64,000 nt of DNA from Petunia secreta (GCA_029990175.1 JARKIP010000035.1:39260001-39324000), one strand, 5' to 3'; numbered from the stretch's first letter, positions 43,771 through 55,713 are shown. The notes: generated by a model from the letters alone, not told the origin. A program made the numbers and translations.

Positions 43771-44757
43771 ATAGCATTGGAAAGACATTTGGATGAGACA
43801 TCAATCAAACAAGCATGAGACAAAACAACTCTCCGGCTGAACAGGGAGTTTACTTTACTTTATCTTTATATCTATTGCATTTATCATGATTTTGCTGCAG
43901 GGAACTCCCCGATCTCTCGACAAACCCCTGTGCCATACTCTCACGCCTACTCCCAAAATCACGGCCAATTAGGCAACCGCAAAACCTCAAAAACATACAA
44001 AGCAAAGCCTAACCCTACATACAATGCCTTTTGCTACACCCGCAAGCTACCTATCTTGCCGAGTTCCAGGCTACAATTCCATACTCACGCAAGTGGTCTA
44101 CCTAATCCTTCCTTGTCGATTGAGTGTCAGTTTCGTATTCCTCCCTATCCGTATCCATCTGCGTCAATCGTGCATATTTTTCGCGCTTAATCGTGCCCGT
44201 CTGTTTTAATCGTGCACATTCATAAAACTCGCTCCCCAAATGATTCCAAGCTCATTCAAGGCAATATTGAAGGCGAGATGACCCCTTTATCGAGATGAAG
44301 CGGAAACTATGTCCGTGTAAACTCCTCTCTATGGGTGTGTCGTGCACCACATCTTCATAACTAGGATGATTGTAAGTCTCTTTTCCCACGCTCGATCTAT
44401 CGATGTTATCTCATCTTCGACAATGTCTCTGCTTCATTCTTCATTCATCTTGCCAAAAGGCAAAGCATACATTGAATCTAAACTTTACATAATTGGAGAA
44501 GTTTAGTCTTTAACCAAAACCGTGCGTCATAAACATCTCACACAGGCAACATGCCATTCTCGAACTACACACGGCCTGATTCTCGTGAAACCCGAGATAT
44601 ATAGGCAACTCAGAGACCGGGGATCGGCCGAAAACACCCCAAAACTCCCATTCTTCCCCTTTCAATCTTCTGCCTACCAGTCGTGATAAAATTGGTTGTT
44701 CCGTCAACTATCTTTGCCCGAAGACTCTTTCATCATCCCCGGGCAAAGAGGGGCAGC
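43771..44757 (+). other. Element D region before 3' LTR
   Basis: No gene seen. The polypurine tract GGGCAAAGAGGGGCAGC (44741-44757) directly precedes the LTR start at 44758. Confidence 0.6.
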
Positions 44758-45085
44758 TGTTGACAGCTAATTTTGTCCCTCCTTTTTCTAAAATTGGCCA
44801 TAATTTAACTTAAGGGTGCAATGTGACTATTTGTGCAAAATGTGCATTAGAAATCATGCATTTACGTGCGTTATCCTCTATTTATATATTATATGCTTAA
44901 ATGTGGCTATATTATGTAACTTTTGCATCATTTAGGCTATTTATCAAAATTGTGACTATTTGTGAAATTAGTACATTCATAATATTAGTGGCTATATTAT
45001 ATAATTACGTCATTTAGGCTACATGTCAAGTTTATTTTAATTTGTTATTATTTGTGCAAATTAGTAATTATTTGTGATTATATAT
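44758..45085 (+). repeat. Element D 3' LTR, first 328 bases (duplicated start)
   Basis: Begins TGTTGACAGCTAATTTTGTCCC after the PPT and follows the 5' LTR as far as GATTATATATAT. The LTR then starts again from its first base at 45186. Confidence 0.8.
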
Positions 45086-45185
45086 ATATTTTTTTCCCAC
45101 CCATTTTTGGAGGATCTATAGTGTTTCCACACTTCCCCTCGAGCGTGACTCGAACCCGGGACCTACTGGTCAGTGTGATGTTTAT
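45086..45185 (-). other. Short insert with Pol III B-box-like motif (SINE-like)
   Basis: About 100 bp between the LTR fragment and the full LTR. On the minus strand it contains AGGTCCCGGGTTCGAGTCAC, whose GGTTCGAGTC (45147-45156) resembles a tRNA-type B box, and ends TGGGTGGGAAAAAAATATA. No A box is visible, so it could be the 3' half of a tRNA-derived SINE. Confidence 0.35.
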
Positions 45186-46540
45186 TGTTGACACCCAATT
45201 TTGTCCCTCCTTTTTTAAAATTGGTCATAATTCAACTTAAGGGTGCAATGTGACTATTTGTGCAAAATGTGCATTAGAAATCATGCATTTACGTGCGTTA
45301 TCCTCTATTTATATATCATATGCTTAAATGTGGCTATATTATGTAACTTTTGTATTATTTAGGCTATTTGTCAAAACTGTGACTATTTGTGAAATAAGTA
45401 CATTCATAATATTAGCGGCTATATTATATAATTACGTCATTTAGGCTACATGTCAAGTTTATTTTAATTTGTGATTATTTGTGCAAATTAGTAATTATTT
45501 GTGATTATATATATTTAAATAATTTAATTTGAGTTTATTTAATATTTATTTGTGCATTTTATAATATATGTATATCTATATTTCATTTTTACACCTTTAA
45601 GTTAAATATTGGCCAATTGAAGTGTCAAAATTCCTTTTTATTATTAATTCTTCCATATTTCAAAATTACTACCCAAAATTCTTTATTTATCTTTATTTAT
45701 TTTTATTTATTTACATTTTACTCTGAACGTAGTCAAATTTCCTAACCAAATACATCCTTATTATTTGAATTTTTTAAATATCAAACCTTCTTCCAAATTC
45801 TACCTTGAATCTAGACCAAATAATAGTCTAGATACGTCTTCCCGTCCAAGTTCATACCCCAAAATCTTCTCCTAAATATATCCTGATCTTATTGTTAAAA
45901 ATTCCCCAATGTCCCTACCCCACTTTTAGTACCAAGTTCATTTCCCAAATCTAATCCCCAATTTTTCTCCAATCTCCCTAAATCTCTCCCTTGATTCACT
46001 CCCATTCACAATCTCCCTAATTCCTCTTCTTCCTAATTTTAGATCACCCTTTTCCCCACTTTCAAGTCTACATACATTATTGAGGAAAATCATTCAAATC
46101 CCCCCCAAATCATTCCCCTTAATCTTATCCAATCAAATCCCTCTCATTAAGCCTAAATTTTCCAATCACCTCCCATTTTCCTTAACCACTCTTTTTCAAA
46201 AATACTATAAATACACCTACTTCTCACATTCATTCAGCACTTACTCTCATCTTCTCCTACACACATCTTCTTACATATTGATTCATCATCGCTTGCAATT
46301 ACATCATCTATACACATTCCAACATTCTCACTTCTCACAACTTAACCACATATCTCTCTACACTTCTTTTATCCTTTAACACACCACTCTATTTTTTATT
46401 ATTTTATTGGGAGCCACATGAAAGACTTGTCCAGAAGCTCGTATTGACAAAAGTTATCCATTCATTGGAAGGTAACTTGTATTGAAATTTTCTTAGTATT
46501 TTGTGCTAACGTTGCAGGTACAACTACAACTATATATAAG
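45186..46540 (+). repeat. Element D 3' LTR, main copy, part 1
   Basis: TGTTGACACCCAATTTTG onward, collinear with 35955-37308. Interrupted after TATATATAAG by A2. Confidence 0.9.
46536..46540. other. Target site duplication ATAAG of A2
   Basis: ataag before A2; again at 48874-48878 after it. The uninterrupted 5' LTR has one copy, in TATATATAAGTTACTGC. Confidence 0.92.
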
Positions 46541-47388
46541 TGATGTAGGAAATCAAACGCGGAGAGTAAAAGATAAAGAACGAGACGTAACTCGATCTCT
46601 AATCCCAAGTAGCAACGGAGAACTTGTTCCGTTACACCCCGAGAGAAGGACAAGAACACCTACGCTATGCAACTACCCTCGAGCTAACGCGAGCACGCAA
46701 GTAGAATGGTCGGAGAGGAAGAGTATTCATCTAGATCCGCTAGAAGACATACAAGTCCAAGATCAAAGGGTTTCATTCAATACCAAGAGCCATGCTCATG
46801 TTCAATGTTCAACATTCATCAATATCAATAATAAGCTAAGTGTAAAATAAGCTAGGCTTGGATATTTATAGTATTTTCCCAAGCTTACATAAAGACTTAA
46901 GTACCCTTACTAATGAGGTTCATCAAATAAGCCACGTAGGGCAAAATAGTAAAAGAAACATAAGTTCAACAGCTAGGTGGGGCGCCTGGGGCTGGGAGGG
47001 GCGCCTGGTTCATGCTGAAGCTAGGCTGGGCGCCTGGATCTAGGCGGGGCGCCTGGCTTGGCCTTCAGCTAGGCTGGGCGCCTGAAGCTAGGCGGGGCGC
47101 CTGGCTTGGCCTTCAGCTAGGCTGGGCGCCTAGCCAGGTGGGGCGCCTGGTGCATTTTCTGAGCCTTAGGCAGTGAGCTCCCTAGGCGGGGCGCCTGGGC
47201 TAGGCGGGGCGCCTAGCTCTGCTGGGGTCTCTTCTTCCTTAGGCGTGAGGCCTAGTTTGAGCACCCGGAAAGGCTTCCAATCGCTTCCTTCTTCAAGGCC
47301 CTTCCTCACCAAGTGTAAATGCGCTTCTTGGACATCCTTGGCTTGACTCCTAGTGAATGGTCTCCTTGTGGTGGATTGCCCGGCATCA
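46541..47388 (-). repeat. A2 3' LTR
   Basis: 848 bp, GC minisatellite at 46975-47225. Matches 48032-48873 closely in the GC-rich half and less well near 46770-46850. Confidence 0.9.
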
Positions 47389-48016
47389 TCCTCCCCTTCT
47401 TGAGAAGATTTCGTCCTCGAAATCGAGGCATCATCATCCACGACCCCTTCATTACCTACATCCAAAGGAACCAAGTCACAAACATTGAAAGTATTAGAAA
47501 CTTGATACTCACTTGGCAAGTCGATCACGTAGGCGTTGTTGTTTATCTTTGAAAGCACTTGGAATGGACCATCGCCACGGGGTGCTAACTTCCCTTTTCT
47601 AAGGTTTGGAAACCTTTCTTTCCGGAAGTGCACCCACACATAGTCACCCTTCTTGAGTTCCACCTTCTTGCGTCCTTTGTTTTTCTTGGAAGCAACCTTA
47701 GCATAGGCTTCCTCCAAATTCTTCTTTGCCTTTGCATGGAGTTCCATCATTGCCTTCGCTCTAGCTTTACCTTCAAAATTAACAACCATTTCCCTTGGCA
47801 AAGGGGAATCAAGGGGTTAAAACCATAAACACACTCGAATGGAGTCATGCCAATCATTCTATGCACGGTTCGATTGTAGGCAAACTCCATAAGAGGTAGC
47901 TTATCTATCCAAGTCCCACCCTTACCTCGGGTCATGGCTCTAAGAAGAGCACCCAAGGTTCGGTTCACCACTTCGGTTTGCCCATCGGTTTGGGGGTGGT
48001 GGGACGAAGAAAACAA
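47166..48016 (-). pseudogene. A2 integrase remnant
   Basis: Starts inside the integrase core at LFSSSHHPQTDGQTEVVNR (with the catalytic Glu region) and continues WIDKLPLMEFAYNRTVH and FECVYGFNPL. It loses frame near 47800, then reads the C-terminal domain GDYVWVHFRKERFP and KLAPRGDGPFQVL. The tail passes through the PPT (QEGEDD) into the LTR and stops at 47166. Nearly the same tail as 2-505. Not functional as integrase: zinc domain and first catalytic residues are absent. Confidence 0.88.
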
Positions 48017-48031
48017 GAGTTTGATACCAAA

Positions 48032-48873
48032 TGATGTAGGAAATCAAACGCGGAAAGTAAAAGATAAAGAACGAGACGTAACTCGATCTCTAATCCCAAG
48101 TAGCAACGGAGAACTTGTTCCGTTACACCCCGAGAGAAGGACAAGAACACCTACGCTATGCAACTACCCTCGAGCTAACGCGAGCACGCAAGTAGAATGG
48201 TCGGAGAGGAAGAGTATTCATCTAGATCCGCTAGAAGACATACAAGTCCAAGAACAAAAGGTTTCATTCAATAATCAAGAGCCTTGCTCATGTTCATCAT
48301 TCATAATCATCAATAATAAGCTAAGTGTAAAATAAGCTAGGCTTGGATATTTATAGTGTTTTCCCAAGCTTACATAAAGACTTAAGTACCCTTACTAATG
48401 AGGTTCATCAAATAAGCCACGTAGGGCAAAATAGTAAAAGAAACATAAGTTCAACAGCTAGGTGGGGCGCCTGGGGCTGGGAGGGGCGCCTGGTTCATGC
48501 TGAAGCTAGGCTGGGCGCCTGGATCTAGGCGGGGCGCCTGGCTTGGCCTTCAGCTAGGCTGGGCGCCTGAAGCTAGGCGGGGCGCCTGGCTTGGCCTTCA
48601 GCTAGGCTGGGCGCCTAGCCAGGTGGGGCGCCTGGTGCATTTTCTGAGCCTTAGGCAGTGAGCTCCCTAGGCGGGGCGCCTGGGCTAGGCGGGGCGCCTA
48701 GCTCTGCTGGGGTCTCTTCTTCCTTAGGCGTGAGGCCTAGTTTGAGCACCCGGAAAGGCTTCCAATCGCTTCCTTCTTCAAGGCCCTTCCTCACCAAGTG
48801 TAAATGCGCTTCTTGGACATCCTTGGCTTGACTCCTAGTGAATGGTCTCCTTGTGGTGGATTGCCCGGCATCA
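48032..48873 (-). repeat. A2 5' LTR
   Basis: 842 bp. Minus strand TGATGCCGGGCAATCC... to ...GATTTCCTACATCA, followed inward by TTTGGTATCA. Confidence 0.9.
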
Positions 48874-48878
48874 ATAAG

Positions 48879-49983
48879 TTACTGCTATGTAATGTGAATA
48901 TTTGGTTAAGCAGGGGCCACCTTCTACTCTCTATTTATTTGTTGTGTATTGAAATGAGTGAAATCATAAGATATGTTGAGAATGTGAAGTGCCACTTGAA
49001 AACTGAAATGTTTTGTGTGAATCTGGAACTCTGAGTTTTACTTAGTTAATACATGACAGGTTTTTTTTTTTTAGTGCAGGGAGCTGGCTTATTTCTGCAA
49101 AATTGAGTATTCTGAAAATTTAACAGTAGCATGTAGGCTTTGAATCTTTATTACAACTTAGTTGTTTTAATTTGGATGCCTACTTTTAAAGCTTTTAAAA
49201 TTATTTTGCTTACATGATATTATTTGACTTGTGTGATTTGCATGACCGTACTCTTTATGTGACGACTAGAAGAGTCTAGATTGGGGCATTAACACAATCA
49301 GGGAGTCTAGACATTTTACATTTATATTAGTAGTCTCAATGGCCTCCGAGACATTAAGTGGGATGCTAGCAAACCTTTAGGACGTTTTAAAATGTTAGTA
49401 TGCGATCTAGTCAAATACTTAAAGAGTATGGGGGTTAAGGTTAATTTAAGCCCCTCGGATATGATGGAATCTACCCTAGCTATATTTGATAGTGGATTCT
49501 GAAACTATCATCCCTTATGAAAGCCGGGTTCTGATCCGAATAGGATAATAAAACCTAGGGTCATTTATTCAAAGTGATCAATGAGTAGCTATTTGTGCAA
49601 CATAACTATTTGTTTAAAATTGTTTATGCAAATACATTAAATTGCCTACTTTACTTGTTTTGCAGCCCATATCTCTTTTATTTACCTTATTTAGCTTCTG
49701 TCCTTTTCTAAAGCAATATATTTAAATCCAGTATAGAAATCGGTCGGGAACCACGTTTAGTGGAACTTAGGAGGTGCCTGACCCCTTCCTTCTAAGTTAA
49801 CTTGAACACTTACTCAAATCTTTGACTAGTAGACTGAACCAGAGCTATATTTAAAATTAATTAGAAAAGCTTTTAGGTGACCTAATACGCCTAGATAAAT
49901 ATATTAGGTGGCGACTCCAAAACTCAACTCAAACGAGTTACCCAACTTGTAAACCACTTTAATATTAAAAGTGGGGTGCGACA
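48879..49983 (+). repeat. Element D 3' LTR, main copy, part 2
   Basis: Collinear with 37309-38434 of the 5' LTR, ending GGGGTGCGACA. Visible differences (for example a shortened T run at 49061 and several indels) show that D is not very recent. Confidence 0.88.
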
Positions 49984-52534
49984 TGTATCCCGTACCGAAT
50001 GTGGGTGTTTGGCTAGGTGACCCATGGTTGCACAACATGGAGGTTCGATATAATGCTAAGCGGGATATATATCTAGTGACCACGGGTCAAGGGGTTTATG
50101 AGTTTGCACCTTACGGTATGAGGTGCAAGATGTCCCCTCGATTACATGCTTGGGTTGTGCAAAGGAGGAGGGAGCGAGAACTTCAATCCATGGTCGAAAT
50201 TGAGCAATTAAGAACTCCTACAAACACAAGAAGAGGTGGGACTGGTGCAAGAAGAGAGTTGACCTGTGTCAACAAGGTGAACCCCTAACCACAAGCTCCA
50301 AAGCAAAGTGGTTCACCTACAAAGGGGAAAGAGACATCAAGTGATGAGTCTCTTAGTCCTAAATTCCGGGTTGATGTTAAAAGTCCACCTACTCCGGCTA
50401 TGGGTATTCTTGGGCCTCGTCCCAACTCACCCAAATTTGAGAGACAAAAGATTGAGAGGAGTAAGGGAGTAACCGGTGACATTCCTCGAGCGAAAAAAGG
50501 AGAGGATGTGATGAGTGATGTGAGTGGCATATCACCACCCGAATCTACACCCGACCTTGAAAAGAAAATGAGGGAAAAGAATGAGGGAAAAAGAATTGTA
50601 AAGAGTGAGGACACCCCTTATTCTAACCCTAACCCTTTATCTTTTCCTTCTACTTGTGTGACTTCTTGTGTAGGAAAAATTGGAGGCAAGCCATTGGAGC
50701 CTCAATCATCTTCTAAGATGGAAGGACAAGGTGAAGAAAATCTTCAATGTGAGCTTCAAGGTGAAGAGCCAATTCAAGACACTTCAAGTGCATTGAGTGA
50801 GCTAGATGGCCACTCAAAAGTAAGTGAAAGTTCTTCCTTTGAACATGTTACTTCCTTGTCTTATGATTGTGTTGGTGAACACTCAACACTAGTTGATGAT
50901 TTGTATGATTACAATGTATTTGCAACTAGTGTAGAGTCGAATGGTCAACTTGTGTGTGATTGTGAACCACTAGTTGAGAGGGATGATAAGCCACATCATG
51001 ATGTGAGCTCGGTTTTCATTGAACCTCTCATTAGTGAAGAATGTGTAGTTGACCTTGCTTGTGAACCTTGTTATGACACCCCACCTTTATTTGATAAAGG
51101 GGAAGGTTAGTTGAATGAATACCCTATCCTTTCCCTTGATGAATTGCTTGATAATGGTGGGCCTACGTGTTGTAGTGAGGTTGGTAGTGACCTTGAGGAG
51201 TCCCTAGTGAATGAGATGGATCGAATTATTTCAATGACTCCTCGGGTGAGAGTGAAAAACCTAGTCTTGATACCATGTTTTTGAGTGACCATGAATTTGA
51301 GGTGCATGCTTTTACATTTCCATTGTGTGAAGATAATCTCATTTGTGGTAGCGAATTGTATTGGACTAGGGTTGGTAGTAAAATAGAACCTCCAGGATAT
51401 GTAAACTTAGACTCTATGGATGATCCGTTGTTTCGAACTCCAAGTGGTATGAGTGGTCTTGATATTGGTTGTGTTGAACCCTCTTCTAGTAGTCCTAACC
51501 TTCATTGTGTAGACTATAATGATGAAGGACCAATTTTGGAGACCTTTCTTTGGAGTTTGCTTAGTGAGGAAGATTGTCTTAGAGATGGATTTGGAGGTAA
51601 GGAAGTCACTCTTGATTTGTGTAAGAGTGTTTCCAAGAAGGGGAGTGGAGTATATGATGTTAGTTGCCAATTGAACTATTTTGTATACTCCACCCTACAT
51701 GTTAATGACACCTTGGGTGTTGAGCATGCCAAAGCCAACGAGTCACATTGTGATAGTAATGCATTGAAGGCTTGGTGTGTTGACCATAAGCTTGGAGGTC
51801 ATAAGGAACTTAGTTGCTTAATCTTGCATGTTCTATGTCTTATTGATCTCTTTGCTTATTATAGTAGTGAGTGCTTTTCATTGTTGAGCCAAGATCTTGT
51901 TGTTTCCTTTGGAGACCTATTCTTTTTTATTGGTATTGATACTTGGCTCTATCACAAAAGTGTGCTTTTCATAGCACTTTCACTCACTCTTGGTGGACTT
52001 GCCTACTCTTGTAGTGGGAAGTTTTGGTGTGTTCTTATTGGGATTAAGGATCATAGGAATTTTGATGGCTTGACCTTTCATATTCCCTATCCTATTGATC
52101 TCTTTGCATGCTCTTGTGTTGGATGCACTTCCTTTTTTAGTCAAGTACTTGTTGTTTCCTTTGGGGACATGAGTTTTTTTGTTAGAATTGATGCTTGGCT
52201 CTACCATGAAAGTATGTTTTCCACACTTGGTGCACTAACCTACTCTTGTAATAGGAAGTTTTGTTTGTCTTGGTCTTTGGTTGTAGGTCTTGATGGTTTG
52301 ATTTCGAGGACGAAATCCTTTCAAGAAAGGGAGGATGATGCAGGCCAAATCGAGCCTAAGGCACTTACCATCAAGAGCCACGATTGGACGATGCAAAGGG
52401 CGAGAGGTCAAGAGCATTGGGGAAGAGTTCGGGAGCATTTTGAAGACCAAGGCATTGGCTCCAGGCCTAGGTGCTCCGCCAAGGCAAAGCAGGTGCTCCG
52501 CCCAAGCATGGAGCAGCTCAGGTGCTCCGCCTGA
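49984..52534 (+). pseudogene. Element C unknown protein, main part, broken
   Basis: Resumes after D with PVPNVGVWLGDPWL and follows the B1 protein to the end: FRVDVKSPPTPAMGILGPRP, the acidic middle (ECVVDLACEPCYDTPPLF), both hydrophobic modules (WLYHKS, WLYHES) and the PPT-coded tail (ISRTKSFQEREDD). It enters the LTR at 52336 and stops at 52534. Lesions relative to B1: a Lys-to-stop after VNP near 50288, a Glu-to-stop near 51108 and a one-base loss near 51230. Strong collinearity despite these lesions argues the protein was functional in the ancestor. Function unknown. Confidence 0.82.
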
Positions 52535-53041
52535 AGGAGAGGCGCACCGCCCAAGCTGCCTCACTGATCAACTTGGCAGGCGCTCCGCCTCCCCCACTGT
52601 GAAGCCAAGACGAGGACTCCTACATTAGTCTAGTATTATTTACTAGTTTGACCCTACGTGGTCTTTGTTATTACACCCAACTTGTGGGGTTATTTTAGAC
52701 TTTATTTAAAAGTATAGAACCTCTATAAATACTACACTTAGGTCATTAGATCATTAGCTTATTTAGATTTGAAGAATAGACATAGAAAGAGAGGCAAGGC
52801 CTTCTTCATGTTGAAGCTTCGGATTATCTCTCTGCTTGGAACCTATGGATATTCATCACTAGTGCGGAATCCTAGTATGGTTCAAGTTTCCCTTCCTCTC
52901 TCGGATATTCATTCATGGTTTGAATCGTTTATCCATTCTCTTCTTCTATTTCTGTTTCTCCACATCCCCATTTTCTTGTAATCTTGTGTTTATTGCTTCC
53001 GCATCTTAGATTATTGCTTTCGCCTATTTTTCCCTGCATCA
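52336..53041 (+). repeat. Element C right LTR
   Basis: 706 bp, TGATGCAGGCC...CCCTGCATCA, after the purine run CAAGAAAGGGAGGA. It is followed by a PBS rather than by target DNA. Confidence 0.88.
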
Positions 53042-54180
53042 TTTGGTATCAGAGCAAGGCTCGATTTTTGTTCATACGAATCCATGTTCCTTGTTCATCT
53101 TATCTTTACTTTCGTTTCTTGTTGTTGAAGTTATTGGAACGAAGAAAAAAAAAACAAAAAAATTGAAAAAGTTGAAAATCCAAAAATTCATCATAACTTT
53201 TTGGTGTGATTGATTCTTGTTATCGGTGTTATAGATTCTTGATCCTTGTTGAAAACCCGTCGTTTGGGTACCACAATCTCGTAGTTTGGAGTGGAATCAA
53301 GAAAATTGAAATTTGAAAACTCCAAAATTGTTAAACCCTTCCAAAACCCTTGTTCTTGGTGATTTTTGGATGATTCATGGGTTGGATGATTGTTGATTGT
53401 TGATTTGATTATCAGGGTTTGTTCCACATTGAAAACAAACGAATAGAAAAAAATTTCGTGTGATTTGGAGTTGTATAACATCGAATTTGAAGAATCGAAA
53501 TCCCATTTGAAACCCTTGTTGAAACCCCAACTTGAAACTTTGAATCATGATTGTGCTTGGATTGTTGGATGTTTTGATGTGAAAATAAGTGGGGTTTGAA
53601 GATTATAGCAATATACAAACTTTGGGTACCTTGAATTTGGGCAAAACATGTTGAAATCGAACCAAAATTTGTGTTAGAATTGAAGAAAAACCGCTTTCAA
53701 AAAGGCTGAACCAGACCCCTAAGCGGACCGCCCAACCCCTAGGCGCCCCGCCCACCCTAGTTCACTGCCTACCAAGGCAGGCGGACCGCCCACCTACCCC
53801 AGGCGGACTGCCCAGTGTGCTGGTTGTTTTGTTTGGCTTTGTTTCGCGTGTTTGGGTGATTGTTTTGCTTCCAAACTTCTTGGTTAGTGTTTCTAAGGTA
53901 TTAGTCCTACTTTATTGACACTAATCTTTGATCCTTTAGGGTGTTGTGTGTCTTGAAGTCTTTACTTAAATTCATAGAATTTGCTTGCTTCAAGTGCGCA
54001 TTAAAATAGCTTCTGTACATCAAGTCACTTAAACTCCATTCCGAACCATTACTTGGGTGTACTAGTTGATTGATCTTACCATTGTGGTTCCTAAAAGAGA
54101 TAAGGGCATATTTGGTTGGAGGTTTGGGAGTGTGCACCCTAAAAAGAGTGTTGAGAGCCACCACCAAAGGTAAGGGAGAG
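53042..54180 (+). other. Second PBS and leader of element C
   Basis: TGGTATCAGAGC at 53044-53055, then a leader collinear with 34114-35236, including the GGCGGACCGCCC block (53710-53815). It stops at GGTAAGGGAGAG and is joined to element E's RT through TGCTGAGAGCCACC, a near repeat of TGTTGAGAGCCACC 30 bp earlier. No gene. Confidence 0.8.
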
Positions 54181-54189
54181 TGCTGAGAG

Positions 54190-54660
54190 CCACCCTAAAA
54201 CCTGCTCCTTGAACACCAAGTTCACTAATCTTTGATAAGTCACTCCTTTGTTCTTCAGTCCGAAAGGCATCACTCTATAACAATAAGTCCCCCCATCCGT
54301 GATGAAAGATGTCTTTTCTTGATCATCTGGGTTCATGGGGATCTGATTGTATCCCGAGTATGCATCTAGAAAATATTTGGCAGTGGAAAAGATTCCTTCG
54401 GGCATGCTTTGTTTAGATCTGTGAAGTCGATGCACATCCTCCACTTGCCATTCTTCTTGGGGACCACTACAACATTTCACAACAGTCAGGGTATTGAACC
54501 TCGCGAATGGGTCCATTGTTGAGCAGTTTCTCGACTTCTTCGTGGACCACCTGTCTCTTCTCGTGGCTTATCGGTCGCTTCTTATGCTTTTTCGGCTTGA
54601 AGTTAGGATCGACATTTAGGTTATGCATGATAATTTTAGTCGATATTCTTGGCATGTCAT
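54190..54660 (-). pseudogene. Element E RT, N-terminal half, degraded
   Basis: Shows KRPISHEKRQVVHEEVEKLL and IREVQYPD, then, after a loss of the LNKACPK-type block, YSGYNQIPMNPDDQEKTSF, MPFGLKNKGVTYQRLVN and VFKEQ. The catalytic YVDD block should follow but was lost at the junction with C. The neighbour on the other side of C is 27340. Confidence 0.8.
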
Positions 54661-55713
54661 TTTGTGTCCAGGTGAATGTGCCTGACTAAACACGCAGGAA
54701 GTTCGCATATTCTCATTTTGCTTCGGTAGAGAGCTTGGCCACTACGTATAATTTCTTGTTCAGGACTTTCTCGCCGAAGATTACTGGATCAAGGTCATCA
54801 ACTGTAGCTTTAGTTGGCTGATCTTCTTCCTCTCGGCCAGAGGGTGTGGCAGTTGGTTCGCAGGATCTAGTCACCTCATGGACCCTGTGTCCTAAGCGTA
54901 CGCTAGTGACCAGGCTAGGGCCAAGCAGTTTGTCCAGCTTCTTCTTCTTCTTCATCTGATTTTTGGTGTTTTTCTTGGCAGCGTCGATCACTACAGTCAT
55001 GTAACAACTCTGAGATAGCTTCTATTCCCCCCAGAACTTCTTTTACCTCCCAAGGGGGCGTGTATTTGAGGACTTGGAAAGACATCAACCGCACTGCTCC
55101 TGTAGGTGTACCTAGCGGAGGATTTCTCCCACAAACTTCTCGCTGAAACTGTTAATGCTGGTTATAGTATATGGGCTAGGAATTGATCGACTCTGCACCT
55201 CCATCTGACAGATGACCTTCAATTGAATGATATTGACTGCACTGCCTGGGTCCGCCAGTAAACGCTTGACTCGGGCATCATGTATTTGCAGAGCAATTAT
55301 TAAGGCATCATCATGAGGGTGACGGGCCCACTACAAATCTCTGTTATCAAAATTGATGGTGTTGAGGCGTGGCTTTTTGGCTATTTGCTGGTGAGCCTCA
55401 CAGACCATGATGGCTTTGGTCCCATAGTTCCTAACTTCAGGCCCCTCGAATATCGTACATATCAATCTTTTATCTGCCGACCGCACTTCTTGATGAAAGT
55501 CAGTATGCTGGTACTCCTTCGGCCTTGACGACAGATAAGCCGATTTGGTTCTTAGATAGTAGTTCACAATTTCAGTCGTGCTGACCAAGTCTTGTATTAT
55601 CTGTTGGATCTATTTATCGGCTCGCCTCATGGCGGTAGTGTATTTTGTCATGGCTGTGCCTCTTCCTTTGTAGGACACCTACAATTTCCTGAGCCCCACG
55701 ATGGGCGCTAAAC
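54661..55713 (-). pseudogene. Element E protease and gag remnant
   Basis: A retropepsin motif reads LLADPGSAVNIIQLKVI near 55230 (D-P-G-S in place of D-T/N-G-S). Further down are a Lys-rich linker (54900-54980) and a short stretch near 55331-55588 that may be the gag end. Most of gag is missing between here and the LTR. Many stops. Confidence 0.6.
55694..55712 (-). other. Element E primer binding site region
   Basis: Minus strand TTTAGCGCCCATCGTGGGG right after the LTR end ATAAACA. Its shape is like the TTTGGCGCC...GTGGGG PBS of plant Tat elements. The tRNA is not assigned. Confidence 0.5.

Larger units (their letters stand above)
46541..48873 (-). mobile_element. A2: internally deleted family A element
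   Basis: Minus strand. LTRs at 48032-48873 (5') and 46541-47388 (3') flank an internal region of only 643 bp. Gag, protease, RT and RNase H are gone. The sequence goes from the PBS position straight into the end of integrase. Ends are TGATGCCGGG...CCTACATCA. The target duplication is ATAAG. It must be mobilised in trans, if at all. Confidence 0.9.
35955..49983 (+). mobile_element. Element D: Ogre-like element with gag only
   Basis: LTRs of about 2.5 kb start TGCTGACACCC/TGTTGACACCC and end GGTGCGACA. The PBS is TGGCGACTCCGCTGGGGA, and the gag matches Ogre (Tat clade). No protease, RT, RNase H or integrase lies between gag and the 3' LTR. Instead there is non-coding DNA with a tandem repeat array. 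It is flanked by TGTAT and carries A2 in its 3' LTR. Confidence 0.88.
27341..54180 (+). mobile_element. Element C: old non-autonomous gypsy-like element, rearranged, with nested B1 and D
   Basis: Plus strand: LTR (27341-27501 plus 33555-34099, split by B1), initiator-Met PBS, leader, a broken unknown protein split by D (35277-35954 and 49984-52534), LTR (52336-53041), then a second PBS and leader (53042-~54180). LTR-body-LTR-leader is what recombination between two tandem or overlapping copies leaves. The right boundary lacks a target duplication and E's RT lost sequence there. The two 706-bp LTRs are clearly diverged, so C is old. Confidence 0.75.

Noticed and set aside
45147..45156. Possible tRNA gene
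   Set aside because: Only a B-box-like T-arm is present; no cloverleaf, acceptor stem or A box.
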